From assembly GCA_027943245.1 (NCBI GenBank), contig JANDJZ010000110.1, positions 62,001-126,000 on the forward strand: 64,000 bases of DNA, read 5' to 3'. This document shows, one piece after another, positions 21,516 to 31,004 of this stretch (position 1 is the first letter of the stretch; every line of letters begins with the position of its first letter). The notes under the pieces are model-generated. The model was not told the DNA's origin and did not search any database. It was given only the letters and a program-made list of their open reading frames with translations. A program made the translations under genes and the position numbers. This stretch comes from Acanthamoeba sp. SK_2022b (lineage: Eukaryota; Discosea; Longamoebia; Acanthamoebidae).

Positions 21516-24500
21516 ATGGAGGACCCTTTGGAGAACAGATACTGGTGCAACAACTGCCACCGGCACGTATCAAATATATGGTCTCATAACAAGACCAAAA
21601 CACATCAGCAACGTACGTTTCCTGCTCTTGTGTGATGTGGCCACGATCTAACAAGTCGACTTGACGACTTCAGATTCCACAAGGACGGCATCTTCGACGA
21701 GTTCAATCTCCACTTCTTTCAATCTCCACTTCTTTGCTGCCGAGTCCAGCCAGCCCCCCCACGAGTGAGGACTCGGACGATGGCGACGAGGACAAAGACG
21801 AGCTGGTCAACGACGGCGACGAGGACAAAGACGAGCTGGTCAACGACGGCGACGAGGACAATGGCAATGACAAGATGGACAAAGACAACAAAGACGAAGA
21901 CAAAGACAAAGACGAAGACGAAGACGAAGACGAAGACGAAGACGAAGACGATGAAGATGAAGACGAGATGGTGGACGATGAAGCTCAACCTGCCACTCAA
22001 GATGAGCTCGACAAGTACTTGATTATACCAAAGGTACGTCTATTATCTTGTTTATTTCACAAATACTAAGATTGGGTCAACAATGTAGGGCATAACGACA
22101 GCGCATAGTGTGACGACCCCCGAGATGTCCCTCTTGGTCAAGCTCTACCGTCTACAGAAGGAGTTTGTGATTTCCAACACCACGTTGGCTCCGTTCCTGT
22201 CTCTCCTACATGATCCTGAACTCGCGATCAAGGCAAAGCTGCCAAGGTCAGTTTACCTGCGTCAGAAAGCAGGAGCGGTATGTACTCCAACTTTGGTTAC
22301 ATGCTCATTTTCTAACCGTAGTTTTACCAGGAAATGTTCCCTCCATTGCCCTTCCGTGAGATGTCAGTGCCAGGCACGGAGGAGTCGCCAGAGGACAAGA
22401 AGATATTCTTCGTCTCACCAATCGACGTGCTTACAAGTCGATATGCACGTCTCACATGCACACAACTTGTGCAAGAGCAGTTCCACTTTCGTGAGGGCCC
22501 TATCGATCATCCATGCCGTTCCACAAGGTGGAAGCAGTGCGAAAGGTACGTTCACAGAGCACATTTCCCTCATGTGCTTACCTCTTTCACCACTCGTACA
22601 GGTGGTTTGGTCTGCGTGCAAGGAAGCACAATCGAAACCCCTCGAGCTGCTGACTACTGCTGCCGGTGTACTACATTGATGCCTTTGAGCAGAGCCGCTC
22701 AAGGAACAAGTCTGTCATGGGGATTTATATGAGCGTTGCCAACATGTCTCGCGCAGAGTACAAAAAGGCTGAGTCGAGAGTCTTACTCGCTCTAATCCCG
22801 AAGACAGTGAATCTCACCAACGCAATACGGCGGGTGATAATCGACCCGACGAGGCTTCTCGAGCGTGGCATTGATATCGAGTTCAAGGCAGAGGGCATCG
22901 TGCGACGGTGCTACGGCTCGGCCTATGCGATCTTGGGCGATCACCCATCCCAGATGGAAATGGCTGGTACGTTGTCCCCCTGTCCCTTTGCCCCTTGTTG
23001 GCTGATGCCATGCGTACAGGTTTGTCTGGAAGGAAGTGCGGCTGCAGGTACTGCCATAAGCTGGCAGATCTCAACTTTGTCAGCTCGTGGCCTACCGAGA
23101 TCAAGGGCCGAACTGTGCAAAAACCGTCACCACGAGGGAACTACAAGACCGTCTACGAGGCGCACACGAGGGCTCTTGAAGACAGTCGATCTGGTCGCCG
23201 AGGCGTGGTTGGACATGCAAACACAAGGATCAAGGCCTTTGGCTGGGCGCAGGAGGTGAGCCCGTTCTGGAAACTTCGGTGGATGCGGCCCTCGTTCTAC
23301 AGGTGTTTTGGCATTTGTCTGCTCCATCTTGTGTACTTGGGCACCGCCAAGGTACGGCTCTTCTCCTTCTGATGACTTTTGCAACTCACGTCAGTCACAT
23401 CTCATGAAGCGCCATTTATTATATACAGCCATCAAGAACAGGCTCTGGAACAAAATCAACGAGAGACTCAAGGAGCTGGTGGACTTTCCTGGCATCTCTT
23501 CTTTCGCCACAGAGTCCACGTTGTGCGACGGAACGAAGACGTACATGCCCACTTGTAGTTTTGTTTCATTTTACGACACACTAAGCGTAGAGTGCAGGGA
23601 CGGTTGGGGGTGGCAAGCCTCAAGGGCGGTGAGATGGACAGTCTCATGCAAGTCATCGAGGTCTTGTTGATCAACTTGGTCAACGATGACGAGCTCAGGG
23701 CCTGGCGTCTGCATGCTGACATCGCAATGCTACTACGATGCGACTCCCTCACCAACAACGACCTTGATCGGCTTGAAAGGCTCGTGGTAGAGTGGAAGAG
23801 CCTGTTTTTTTCACTTTACAACGGCGTTGTAGAGATACCCAAGCGGTCTGGGAAGAGGGAGCAAGGCCCTGGGAAGAAGAGGAAGAAGAAGAAGAAGAAG
23901 GCGAGACGGAGCAAGGCGAAGACGACGACGACGACAGAAAGTGACGCAACGCCACAGCCACTCAACCTCCTCAACCTGCCCAATTTCGAGACGATGGAGC
24001 ACCTGGCTGAGCAGATCCGTTTCCTGGGCCCAATGTGGTTCCAGGACACGATGCTCTATGAGCAACGGCATCTCCAGGCCAAGGAGAAGTGCCGTACGAT
24101 GAACCAGCAGGCCAACGAGCGAGATGTGCTTTTCAAGGTATGTAACTCTTGTTTGGAGCGCACCGTTTTGGTTTGTGTACCAACTCTGGCGCGTACAGAC
24201 GCACCTTCGCGACGCGGTGATGAGTGCAACGAGCTCCCTGGCCAAGACGCCGAGGCAGCGGAAATGCTATGGCTTTGCAGGCAAGTCCTACAGGCCGTCA
24301 CGACCTCCATCTTCGATTGCCAAGTGCAGGCTCAAGGCTGCGATCAGGCAGGAGCACGACATCGACATGGACTTTCGAACAAGCGACCTGTGCCTCTACA
24401 AAAGCGCGTGGCTGGCAGGGCGCAGGCTCGAACGAGGCCATTGGGTCGTCATTCGTGTTCCAAAGCGAACACCTCAGGTACGTTCACGTGCCGTTTCCAG

Positions 24501-25029
24501 TGTTGTTCTTTTCTAACGATGCGTGTAGGTGTTGTTCAGCTTCATGGACAACGACTGTGCCTTTGTCCGTGAGCGGGATCGTGTGGTGATAGGTAAGATT
24601 GAAGAGTTCCTCGAGGTGCAAATCATGCAGGGCATGGAGCCCGTGCGGTGGTTGCAGATGCAGCTCGGCTGTGCGATCGACGAACAAGACGACATGTACC
24701 CAACCTCCAACTTCAAGCGGTTCAAGATACACAGGCCGTACTTTGTCCCTTATGCGTGCAAGGATAGCCCCTGGCGAGTCCTGCGTCGCGTGCACTTCTG
24801 CAGCGATCCCCGTGTGGCGGGCGTATCGATCTTCAACCATCGTGCTTCGAGGCGCATCGAGAACGAGATCGACGAGCAGAGCGACGACGACGAGGACGAT
24901 GACGAGGACGACAACGAGGACGACGACGAGAGCGAGCAGAGCAATGAGGACAAAGACGAGGACGACAAGAGTGAGCAGAGCGACGAGGACGACGCGGCTA
25001 AAGAGACTGACGATAACTTCTCAGAGTAA
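21516..25029 (+). pseudogene. Transposase, tnp2/Plavaka (CACTA-type)-like, disrupted
   Basis: About a dozen exons. The N-terminus has a zinc finger (YWCNNCHRHVSNIWSHNK), then an Asp/Glu-rich region. The core follows the tnp2/Plavaka order: LLLPVYYIDAFE, NKSVMGIYMSVANM, LLALIPKT, a CGCRYCHK metal-binding block, SPFWKLRWM...LLHLVYLGTAK, LRAWRLHADIAMLLRCDSLT, and FETMEHLAEQIRFLGPMWFQ followed by an LYEQRH segment. A Lys-rich insert (GKKRKKKKKKARRSKAK) looks like a nuclear signal. The C-terminus (IHRPYFVP, RRVHFCSDPRVAG) ends in a long acidic tail. Disruptions are a 16-bp tandem duplication at 21704-21735 that shifts the frame, and an in-frame TGA at 22651. Without them the splice phases are continuous. 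The catalytic acids were not identified with confidence. Confidence 0.78.
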
Positions 25030-25036
25030 AACTTTC

Positions 25037-25265
25037 ACAAGTACAGGCGGGGCGGGGAGAAGGCGGGGAGAGGCGGGGGGGGAGAAGGCGGGGGAGAGGC
25101 GGGGCGGGTAGAAAGCGGGAAGAGAGGGGGCGGGGAGAGGCGGGAGAGGCGGGAGAAGGCGGGGAGAGGCAGGGGCAGGGAGAAGACGGGGAGAGGCGGG
25201 GCGGGTAGAAAGCGGGAAGAGGCGGGGCGGGTAGAAGGCGGGGAGAGGCGGGGCGGGTAGAAAGC
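25037..25265. repeat. Right subterminal purine-rich repeat
   Basis: Irregular tandem copies of GGCGGGGAGAGGCGGG and GGGTAGAAAGCGGGAAGAG follow the transposase stop codon. The composition differs from the left array, but just outside it (about 25305-25322) lies the CGCATGCGGGGAAAAGG motif shared with the left array, on the opposite strand as expected for inverted ends. Confidence 0.75.
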
Positions 25266-25387
25266 GTGCACATCACACCGAGTAGATGGCGTGTGGGGCG
25301 TGCACGCCTTTTCCCCGCATGCGACCATTTTGAAGCATTTTTCCGCTGCTGGGTGGGTGTGTATTTCCCGCTATTTCCTCGCCAATC

Positions 25388-25410
25388 CTTTCTAGCAGTG
25401 AATGGAGCAA
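25388..25410 (-). repeat. Right terminal inverted repeat of the transposon
   Basis: CTTTCTAGCAGTG, four variable bases, GAGCAA: reverse complement of the left end at 19 of 23 positions. CAAAC follows directly, as it precedes the left end. Confidence 0.85.
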
Positions 25411-25524
25411 CAAACAGTTTATTTTATTTTATTTTATCTTAATATTTTTAAAAAAAAGGTATTTTGTTAAAACAAATAAAAGAATAAGAATAAGAATTAG
25501 AATAAGAAACCACGTTTCCGTACC

Positions 25525-26172
25525 TCGTAGAAGTGAGCGTGACCATTGGATTTACTTGACCTCTTGCGCAAGCCTTGGTAACGCAAAGCGGTCAGCACTC
25601 GATGCACAGGCGCCGGAGGGGCGGGGAAGAGGGGAGTGGTTTACTTCTCGGCGTTGGGCATGCGCATGTGGGTGAGTGCGACAACCAGCCGGGCGCCCTG
25701 CACGCAGCTCGTTGGCCCGATCGCCGGCCCTCCAGCACAAAATCGAGGAACTCGACGGGGCAGGTTGACGATGGTCTGCAGCCAGTCCTCTTCCATCAGA
25801 CCCACCAGACCTAGAGGCCTCCCGCAACCCGCCTCACAGTGGTCCGGCCGACCCCGGCGCGAGGACGAGCGAGAGTGGGTGAGGGGCGATACCGATCTTG
25901 ACGCCGTTCCACTCGATAAGGCGGGTCTTGAGGCCGAAGGCCAGGGGCTGGTGGGTAGCCGACAGGTTGACGTTGCTCATGAGCCACGGAAACTTGCACT
26001 GATTGGAGTACTTGAGGAGCGTGTCCACTCCGAAATCAACGCTCTCCCGCCTATGCGTACCGGTATTTAATACGGCGACAAGGGCAAGATACTGCTGGTT
26101 GAGATAGACAACAAAGGTGTGTGCATCGTTGTCAGTTGCCAGTGAGGGAGGAGTCTTCTTTGCTTCACACAA
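25525..26172 (-). pseudogene. 5'-nucleotidase (UshA-type metallophosphoesterase) remnant
   Basis: Middle of a calcineurin-like 5'-nucleotidase. Recognisable pieces in order are VDFGVDTLLKYSNQCKFPW, SNVNLSATHQPLAFGLKT, WNGVKIGI, MEEDWLQTIVNLP, VVALTHMRMPNAEK (family ALTHMR motif) and, after a GTAAAC donor, NGHAHFYE where GGHDHFYE is expected. The N-terminal metal site and the C-terminal domain are absent, the NHE before FDFG is missing, and the second His-rich motif has Ala for Asp. With about 120 bases between it and the transposon end, the gene is truncated and probably dead. Confidence 0.65.
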
Positions 26173-26372
26173 GACGTTTGAATCCAGGCACTAGTGGCTG
26201 CTGAACCTCGATCACTTTACTTCTCCTGGCTGGGACAAAGTCACCTTAGCCGAACGCTTCGCTCCCCAGTGAAGCGGCGGCTGCTACAAACGGATAAAGG
26301 TGTGTTGCACAAAAAGGTGGAAAAGACTCAAAAATGGGGTAAAGAAGACGGAAGCCGTTTGGTGCGCGCTGC

Positions 26373-27289
26373 TCAGCGTTGTTGTTGAGCCTCAACTCTT
26401 TTCCGAGACTTGGCCCACGTGTAGACCAGCGCACCGCCCAACCCCACCATCGTGCTCACTGGAGACCGTTACCCACCCCAGCCACGCCCACCCCACAGTC
26501 AGCAGGCTCCAGCTGGAGTGTTGGGGGGCATGCTAAACCTTTGCCGATGAAGGTGAAGGGGGTCTTGAATATGAGCGAACCCACGATGGTCAAGGGAATC
26601 TTGTTGAACGAACCCACCTGCACGTCGTAATGACCACCGCCGCAGTCCCAACCTCGCGTGTGAGCATGGCACCCACTAGAGACGTAGAGGGAGAGAGAGC
26701 GAGAGAGCGGTTTGGGTGGGAGGCGGACCATGGACGTGGTGGTGGGCGAGGTGAGGCCCATCGCCCAGAAGGAGCACATGGAGATGCCGATCGAGCAAGA
26801 GCCATTGAGGAAGAGCAACACCCAGAACGACGGCATTGACCACGCTTCCCTGTGTGCGGTGTGCGGTGTGCGGTGTGCGGTGTGCGGTGTGCGGTGTGCG
26901 GTGTGCGGTGTGCGGTGTGCGGTGTGCGGTGTGCGGTGTGCGGTGTGCGGTGTGCGGTGTGCGGTGTGCGGTGTGCGGTGTGCGGTGTGCGGTGTGCGGT
27001 GTGCGGTGTGCTGTGTGCGGTGTGCGGTGTGCGGTGTGCGGTGTGCGGTGTGCGGTGTGCGGTGTGCGGTGTGCGGTGTGCGGTGTGCGGTGTGCGGTGT
27101 GCGGTGTGTGTGCAACCAGAGAGAATACAGCCGAAGCTGGGTCTGAGAAGATAACGCACGATGACAAGATGGTGTCGAGTTCCCTGAAGTAGAAGAAGCA
27201 GGGGATCAGGAGTGGGATGGCGATGATGTTGTTGTAGTACACCATATTCCACTTGCTCAGGTTCAGCGTTCGCATCAGCTTGTTCAGAT

Positions 27290-27363
<74 letters not shown>

Positions 27364-28509
27364 CGAGGATGGAGGTGAGCGAGATCGAGAGAGAGAGAGA
27401 GAGAGAAATGGCAATCATGTGTATGTGTGTACCGTGTAGGTGGTCTGGCAGGCGCAGTTGAGGAACATGTAGAAGTAGCCGTCAAGTCGGAACTCGAGGT
27501 CGTTGTAGCCCGCGACGATGCTTCCGAGGGCCTGCCGCCATACGATGATGGAGGAGCGCGTGAATCGATCGGGACTCAGCAGCGAAAAGGGCATGGCCCT
27601 GGCGAGAGGAGGCGCGTACCATGATACCGAGCGACCCGGCGATGGACGGAGAGATGGGGTTGTCGAAGAAGATGCGGTCGCCCAGCGTGATGGCAATGGT
27701 CGTGAAGTTCTTGAATACGGTCACCATCGCCACCGAGATGAGCCCCAGACTGGCCACGCCCAGCCCACCCACTCACAGTCAGCAATTCGCGACGCACGAG
27801 TTGTGCTCCGGGGAACAGAGATTTGAGAGGGGGGGACCTGAGCTGAGAGGTGACCAGCATGGCCACGAAGCACATGTTCAGCGGCGTCCAGGCATACTGT
27901 GCGCGCGCAAGTGGTTCGTTGAGTGAGACCACACACTCGCTCTCGCACACAATATCAGCATGCATGCAGGCACACGAGGCACGCACCACTTTCTTTGCCT
28001 CTAGCGGCTCCAGGCTAATGCTGCCCCATTGGCCGAGTAGCCACACAAACACCACCACGAAGGAATTCTACGTGCGCGCATGAAACGAGAGCGAGAGGTG
28101 AGAGAGGGTCAGATTGAGGCGGAAAGCTGAAAGAAAGAGGGGGGGGGAGGTGGATGCCTGGAACACGGTGAGGAAGAGGGGATAGTCGAAGCTGTAGAAG
28201 TTGATGATGGCCTTGTTGGAGAGGGTCGTCGCCATGGAGGTCAGACTGTAGGCCAGGCACGCCACGACCGGGAGGATCCATCGCGGCAAGTCTGCGCACG
28301 CCACCCGCATCGGCACCGCATCACCGCCGCATCACCAATCACACGTACGCATAGGTGAGAGCGGTGCTACTACACAGGGCATCGGGGAGACACCGATGGC
28401 GCGCCGCACCCTTTGATGAGGAGGAGCCCAGCGTGAGGCCGGGGGTCGCGGGAAGCGATTGCCGCCGGCCCGCGTCTGCACGCCAACCGCAACGGTCAGT
28501 CGAGAGGCG

Positions 28510-28571
<62 letters not shown>

Positions 28572-28914
28572 ACAGGAGCGAGGTGGGCGAGTGGGGCATG
28601 GCAACCGCTCTTTGACCACCTAGCGGGAGGGAGAGAGAAGCCAAGCACGTACGCTGAGCAAAGGAGGGGTGGTGCATGTTGAGCGGATCGCCGGCACCGG
28701 GTGTGGAGGAAGCGGCGGCAACAGGAGGCGAGACGGTGAGCGAGAGGTGGTCCTGCGCCGTCTCGGTGCTCGTGGCGAGAGTGTTGGTCTTGCGCTCCCG
28801 CCAGCCCTCGCCGGCCCCTTTGGCAGGCTGCACCAAATCTATCACCTGCTCCGTGGCCAAAGGTAGTGATGTAGCGGGGCCGGGCTTTGTGCTCATGGAT
28901 ATAGAGATCTGCGA
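26373..28914 (-). CDS. Nucleotide-sugar transporter, GDP-mannose type (SLC35/VRG4/GONST-like)
   Basis: Golgi multispan carrier exchanging a GDP-sugar for GMP. The N-terminus (28914 or 28893 to about 28350, two exons) is Ser/Thr/Pro-rich and cytosolic. Membrane exons follow: WILPVVACLAYSLTSM with LSNKAIINFYSFDYPLFLT; NSFVVVFVWLLGQW; WTPLNMCFVAMLVTSQL; LISVAMVTVFKNFTTIAIT; LDGYFYMFLNCACQTTYT; KWNMVYYNNIIAIPLLIPC; SFWVLLFLNGSCSIGISMC. GSFNKIPLTIVGS corresponds to the G-x-LNK GDP-binding motif. The last exon ends ALVYTWAKSRKRVEAQQQR. Introns carry a heptamer array and (TG)n tracts; one acceptor appears lost (see findings). It could supply GDP-fucose or GDP-mannose to Golgi enzymes such as the GT10 protein (inference). 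Confidence 0.88.
26853..27107 (+). repeat. Heptamer minisatellite (GTGTGCG)n, about 36 copies
   Basis: Almost perfect tandem copies of GTGTGCG with one visible variant (GTGTGCT near 27007). It lies within an intron of the sugar-transporter gene, between the exon ending near 27160 and the one starting at 26850. Because 7 is not a multiple of 3, all frames are open in both directions and the apparent ORFs are artefacts. Confidence 0.95.
27292..27361 (+). repeat. (CA)n microsatellite abutting an exon
   Basis: About 34 CA units. On the coding (minus) strand it is (TG)n and runs directly into the codons for YLNKLM of the sugar transporter, with no AG between it and the exon. Confidence 0.95.
28513..28567 (+). 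repeat. (CA)n microsatellite in an intron
   Basis: About 27 CA units in the first intron of the sugar-transporter gene; (TG)n on the coding strand. Confidence 0.93.
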
Positions 28915-28931
28915 CACAACAATTGCCTTAA

Positions 28932-28997
28932 TAATTATGTGAATTATTAAAGCCCACTAATTTTTCCTGATAATGGTTTTAATAATTCACATAATTA
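28932..28997. repeat. Perfect 20-bp inverted repeat in the AT-rich promoter region
   Basis: TAATTATGTGAATTATTAAA at 28932-28951 is the exact reverse complement of 28978-28997, with 26 bases between. It lies just upstream of the minus-strand transporter start and could be a small mobile remnant or a promoter palindrome. The rest of 28915-29375 is AT-rich without a gene. Confidence 0.85.
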
Positions 28998-29375
28998 AAC
29001 TGAATCACGGATGCAGTAGGTGGTGGGGCCTTGGTAGATTGATGTTGTGTGCGATCTCTCAAGTAATATCTTGATTTAAAAAATAATGAATAAAAAAATG
29101 GTTGCGGGCACCGAAAGAGATTGCCAACCGTACCTAAAGACAGATGGAAAAGAAGAGGAGGGAGAAGGGGAGCGCAGGTGGGAACGGAGAGAGGGGTCGG
29201 GCCGGCAAGCTAAAGATCGAACAAAGGCATCAGGGCAGCGGAATGTTATTTCAGTTTGGCACGCCACAAAAACTCCGAACTCCAAACGCAAGACACACAT
29301 GCAACAACGCCTGGCAACTCACGCTTGCAACGCACACAACGCGCCAACGTCGGGTCTCTGGGCAACCTCCATCGG

Positions 29376-30909
29376 CTAGCCTCGCCAGGGGTTGCGTGGC
29401 CTCCCGCCGGAGACGCCGTCGAGCGAGAGCCAGTCTAGCCCGCCGGAGCCCGCCGTTCCCTGTCGCCCGCCGGCAGTGGTGCCCATCATGTTGGTCCGCA
29501 AGCGGCTGCCGAACAGGAAGTCGCGGGTGCGGTCGGTCAGCTTGCGCCCGTCGGCCACGATGATCTTCTCCCGCACGCCAGTCCGCCACACCTCGTGCGT
29601 CTTGAGGCTCCCGTTGGGATACCACTCTCGTGTCTGCCCCTCCAGCATCCCCTCGCTCCACTCCCGCTCTGACTCCATCTGCCCGCTCTCGTACCACGTC
29701 CTCGCCGGCTGCCGCCACGAATGCACACGTCAGCCACCACCTTAAGGATCGCCCCCTTTTCGCCCGCTGAGATGGGGGGAAAGCCAGTGCGTACCCCGTG
29801 GAGCTGATCGAGTTGATAGTGTTCCTGGCATTCCATGTTCCCGTTCCTGAAGTACCACAGGCTCTCTCCATCAAGTTGGCAGTTGGCGCTGTAGCGCTGC
29901 ATTGTTCGTAGAAGCGTGCTTTTGCACGGCTGATGTGGGAGCGGCGGTGGTGGTGATGATGATGTTGAAGAGGAGAAAGAAGAGGAGGAAGAGGAGGAGG
30001 AAGTAGAAGAGGAAAAAGAGGCGGAAGAGGAGCCAGGGGCCGCGCGGGGTGGCGTGGGAGGAGCGTAGAAGTCCTTGAAAGAGCCAAAGATCTGGATCTG
30101 AGCACTCTTGTTCATGTAGGCGCGCACCAGATCCAGTATCACCTGCAGCAGTCGGTGAGAGAAAGAGCAAAGGGAAAGAGGGCGAGGGAGTAGGAGTGAG
30201 AGTGCGAGAGAGAGAGAGAGAGAGAAGCGCACGTCGGGTATGTCATCAACAGGTATGCGGTTTGACATGACTCGCGCAGAGGCTCGAGCGCTCAGCTCCT
30301 GCAGGGACGTGGTGATTATCAAACACTCGGAGTAGGCCACTGGGGGCGGGCGCGTGCCTGGAGTGACGGCACGCGCACGTGGGCGGCGGTGCGCGGGCTC
30401 TGCTTGCTCTCCTTCCTCCGCTTCTCCTCCCGTCGCTTTGCCTCTTCTGTGCGGTCACGAACGTTGGGAGTCAAGACTTGCAGGACACGCGCCCGCACAA
30501 TGAGAGCGAGAGAGGAGAGAGAGGACAGCAAGGCCTGCAAGGGCGTGCCTTCGCTCCAAGAGGGCAGATCGGTGAAACGCAGGAGCAGACCCGAGGGTCG
30601 ACGCTTGTGCTGTTTGGGCGCTCTGGGCTGCTCTGCCACCGGGTCTGCAGGTGCCACAACACAACACAACAACCAGCGTTGACCCACAATGGCCTAGGTC
30701 AGTTCGTGGCTTGGTGCTTGGCGAAGTTGATAATCAATAACAACAATAATAAGAATAATCAACAACAGGTTTGCTTATATACGCTCTTCAGTAGTTATGC
30801 AAAGGATTGTGATCTTGGACAAACCTGCTGGATTCGAGGCATCGAGCGATTGTGTGGACTTCCGTTCAGTGTCTTCGTCCGCCGGAGACCCGTTAGGACG
30901 CTCGTCCAT
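29376..30909 (-). CDS. MORN/YwqK-type repeat protein
   Basis: The start at 30909 (MDERPNGSPADEDTERKS) joins an exon from about 30647 with LLLRFTDLPSWSEG and a basic helix (REEKRRKESK). Later exons give AYSECLIITTSLQELSARAS, ILDLVRAYMNKSAQIQIFG, a long Ser/Pro tract, then the repeats GESLWYFRNGNMECQEHYQL, RTWYESGQMESEREWSEGML and REWYPNGSLKTHEVWRTG. These match the WYxNGxLxxE pattern of YwqK/MORN repeats, beta-hairpins often involved in membrane or protein contact. The end is Gly-rich. The junction between the basic exon and the AYSECL exon is not resolved (about 30340-30450). Function unknown; the repeat type is seen directly. Confidence 0.68.
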
Positions 30910-31004
30910 TTGGTTTTGATTGTCGCCTCAGATTATGAGGTCTTTTCGGCCTCCGAAGCGGAACCACGTTTTTTTTTGTTGTTTGGTGAAAAAATTAAAT
31001 TTCT

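Larger units (their letters stand above)
15737..25410. mobile_element. DNA transposon, CACTA/Plavaka-like, degraded copy of about 9.7 kb
   Basis: Bounded by inverted ends TTGCTC-N4-CACTGCTAGAAAG (left 15737-15759, right 25388-25410) and flanked by CAAAC on both sides (15731-15735 and 25411-25415), a candidate target duplication with one unmatched base at 15736. An alternative boundary takes CACTG/CAGTG itself (15747-25400) as the ends, as in CACTA elements, but then no target duplication is seen. Inside are a subterminal repeat array, a minus-strand charged-protein gene, a nested foldback repeat, and two plus-strand genes, the second a large transposase-like protein. A GCATGCGGG(G)AAAAGG motif occurs near both ends in the same orientation relative to the tip. 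Several inactivating changes are visible. Superfamily placement is by motif pattern only. Confidence 0.82.

Noticed and set aside
25035..25330. Pro/Ser-rich ORFs on the minus strand after the transposase
   Set aside because: Produced by the GGCGGGGAGA repeat; no conserved segment.
26836..27192. Long ORFs encoding Cys-Gly-Val-Arg or His-Thr-Ala repeats
   Set aside because: They arise from the GTGTGCG heptamer, which leaves every frame open; the array lies in an intron.
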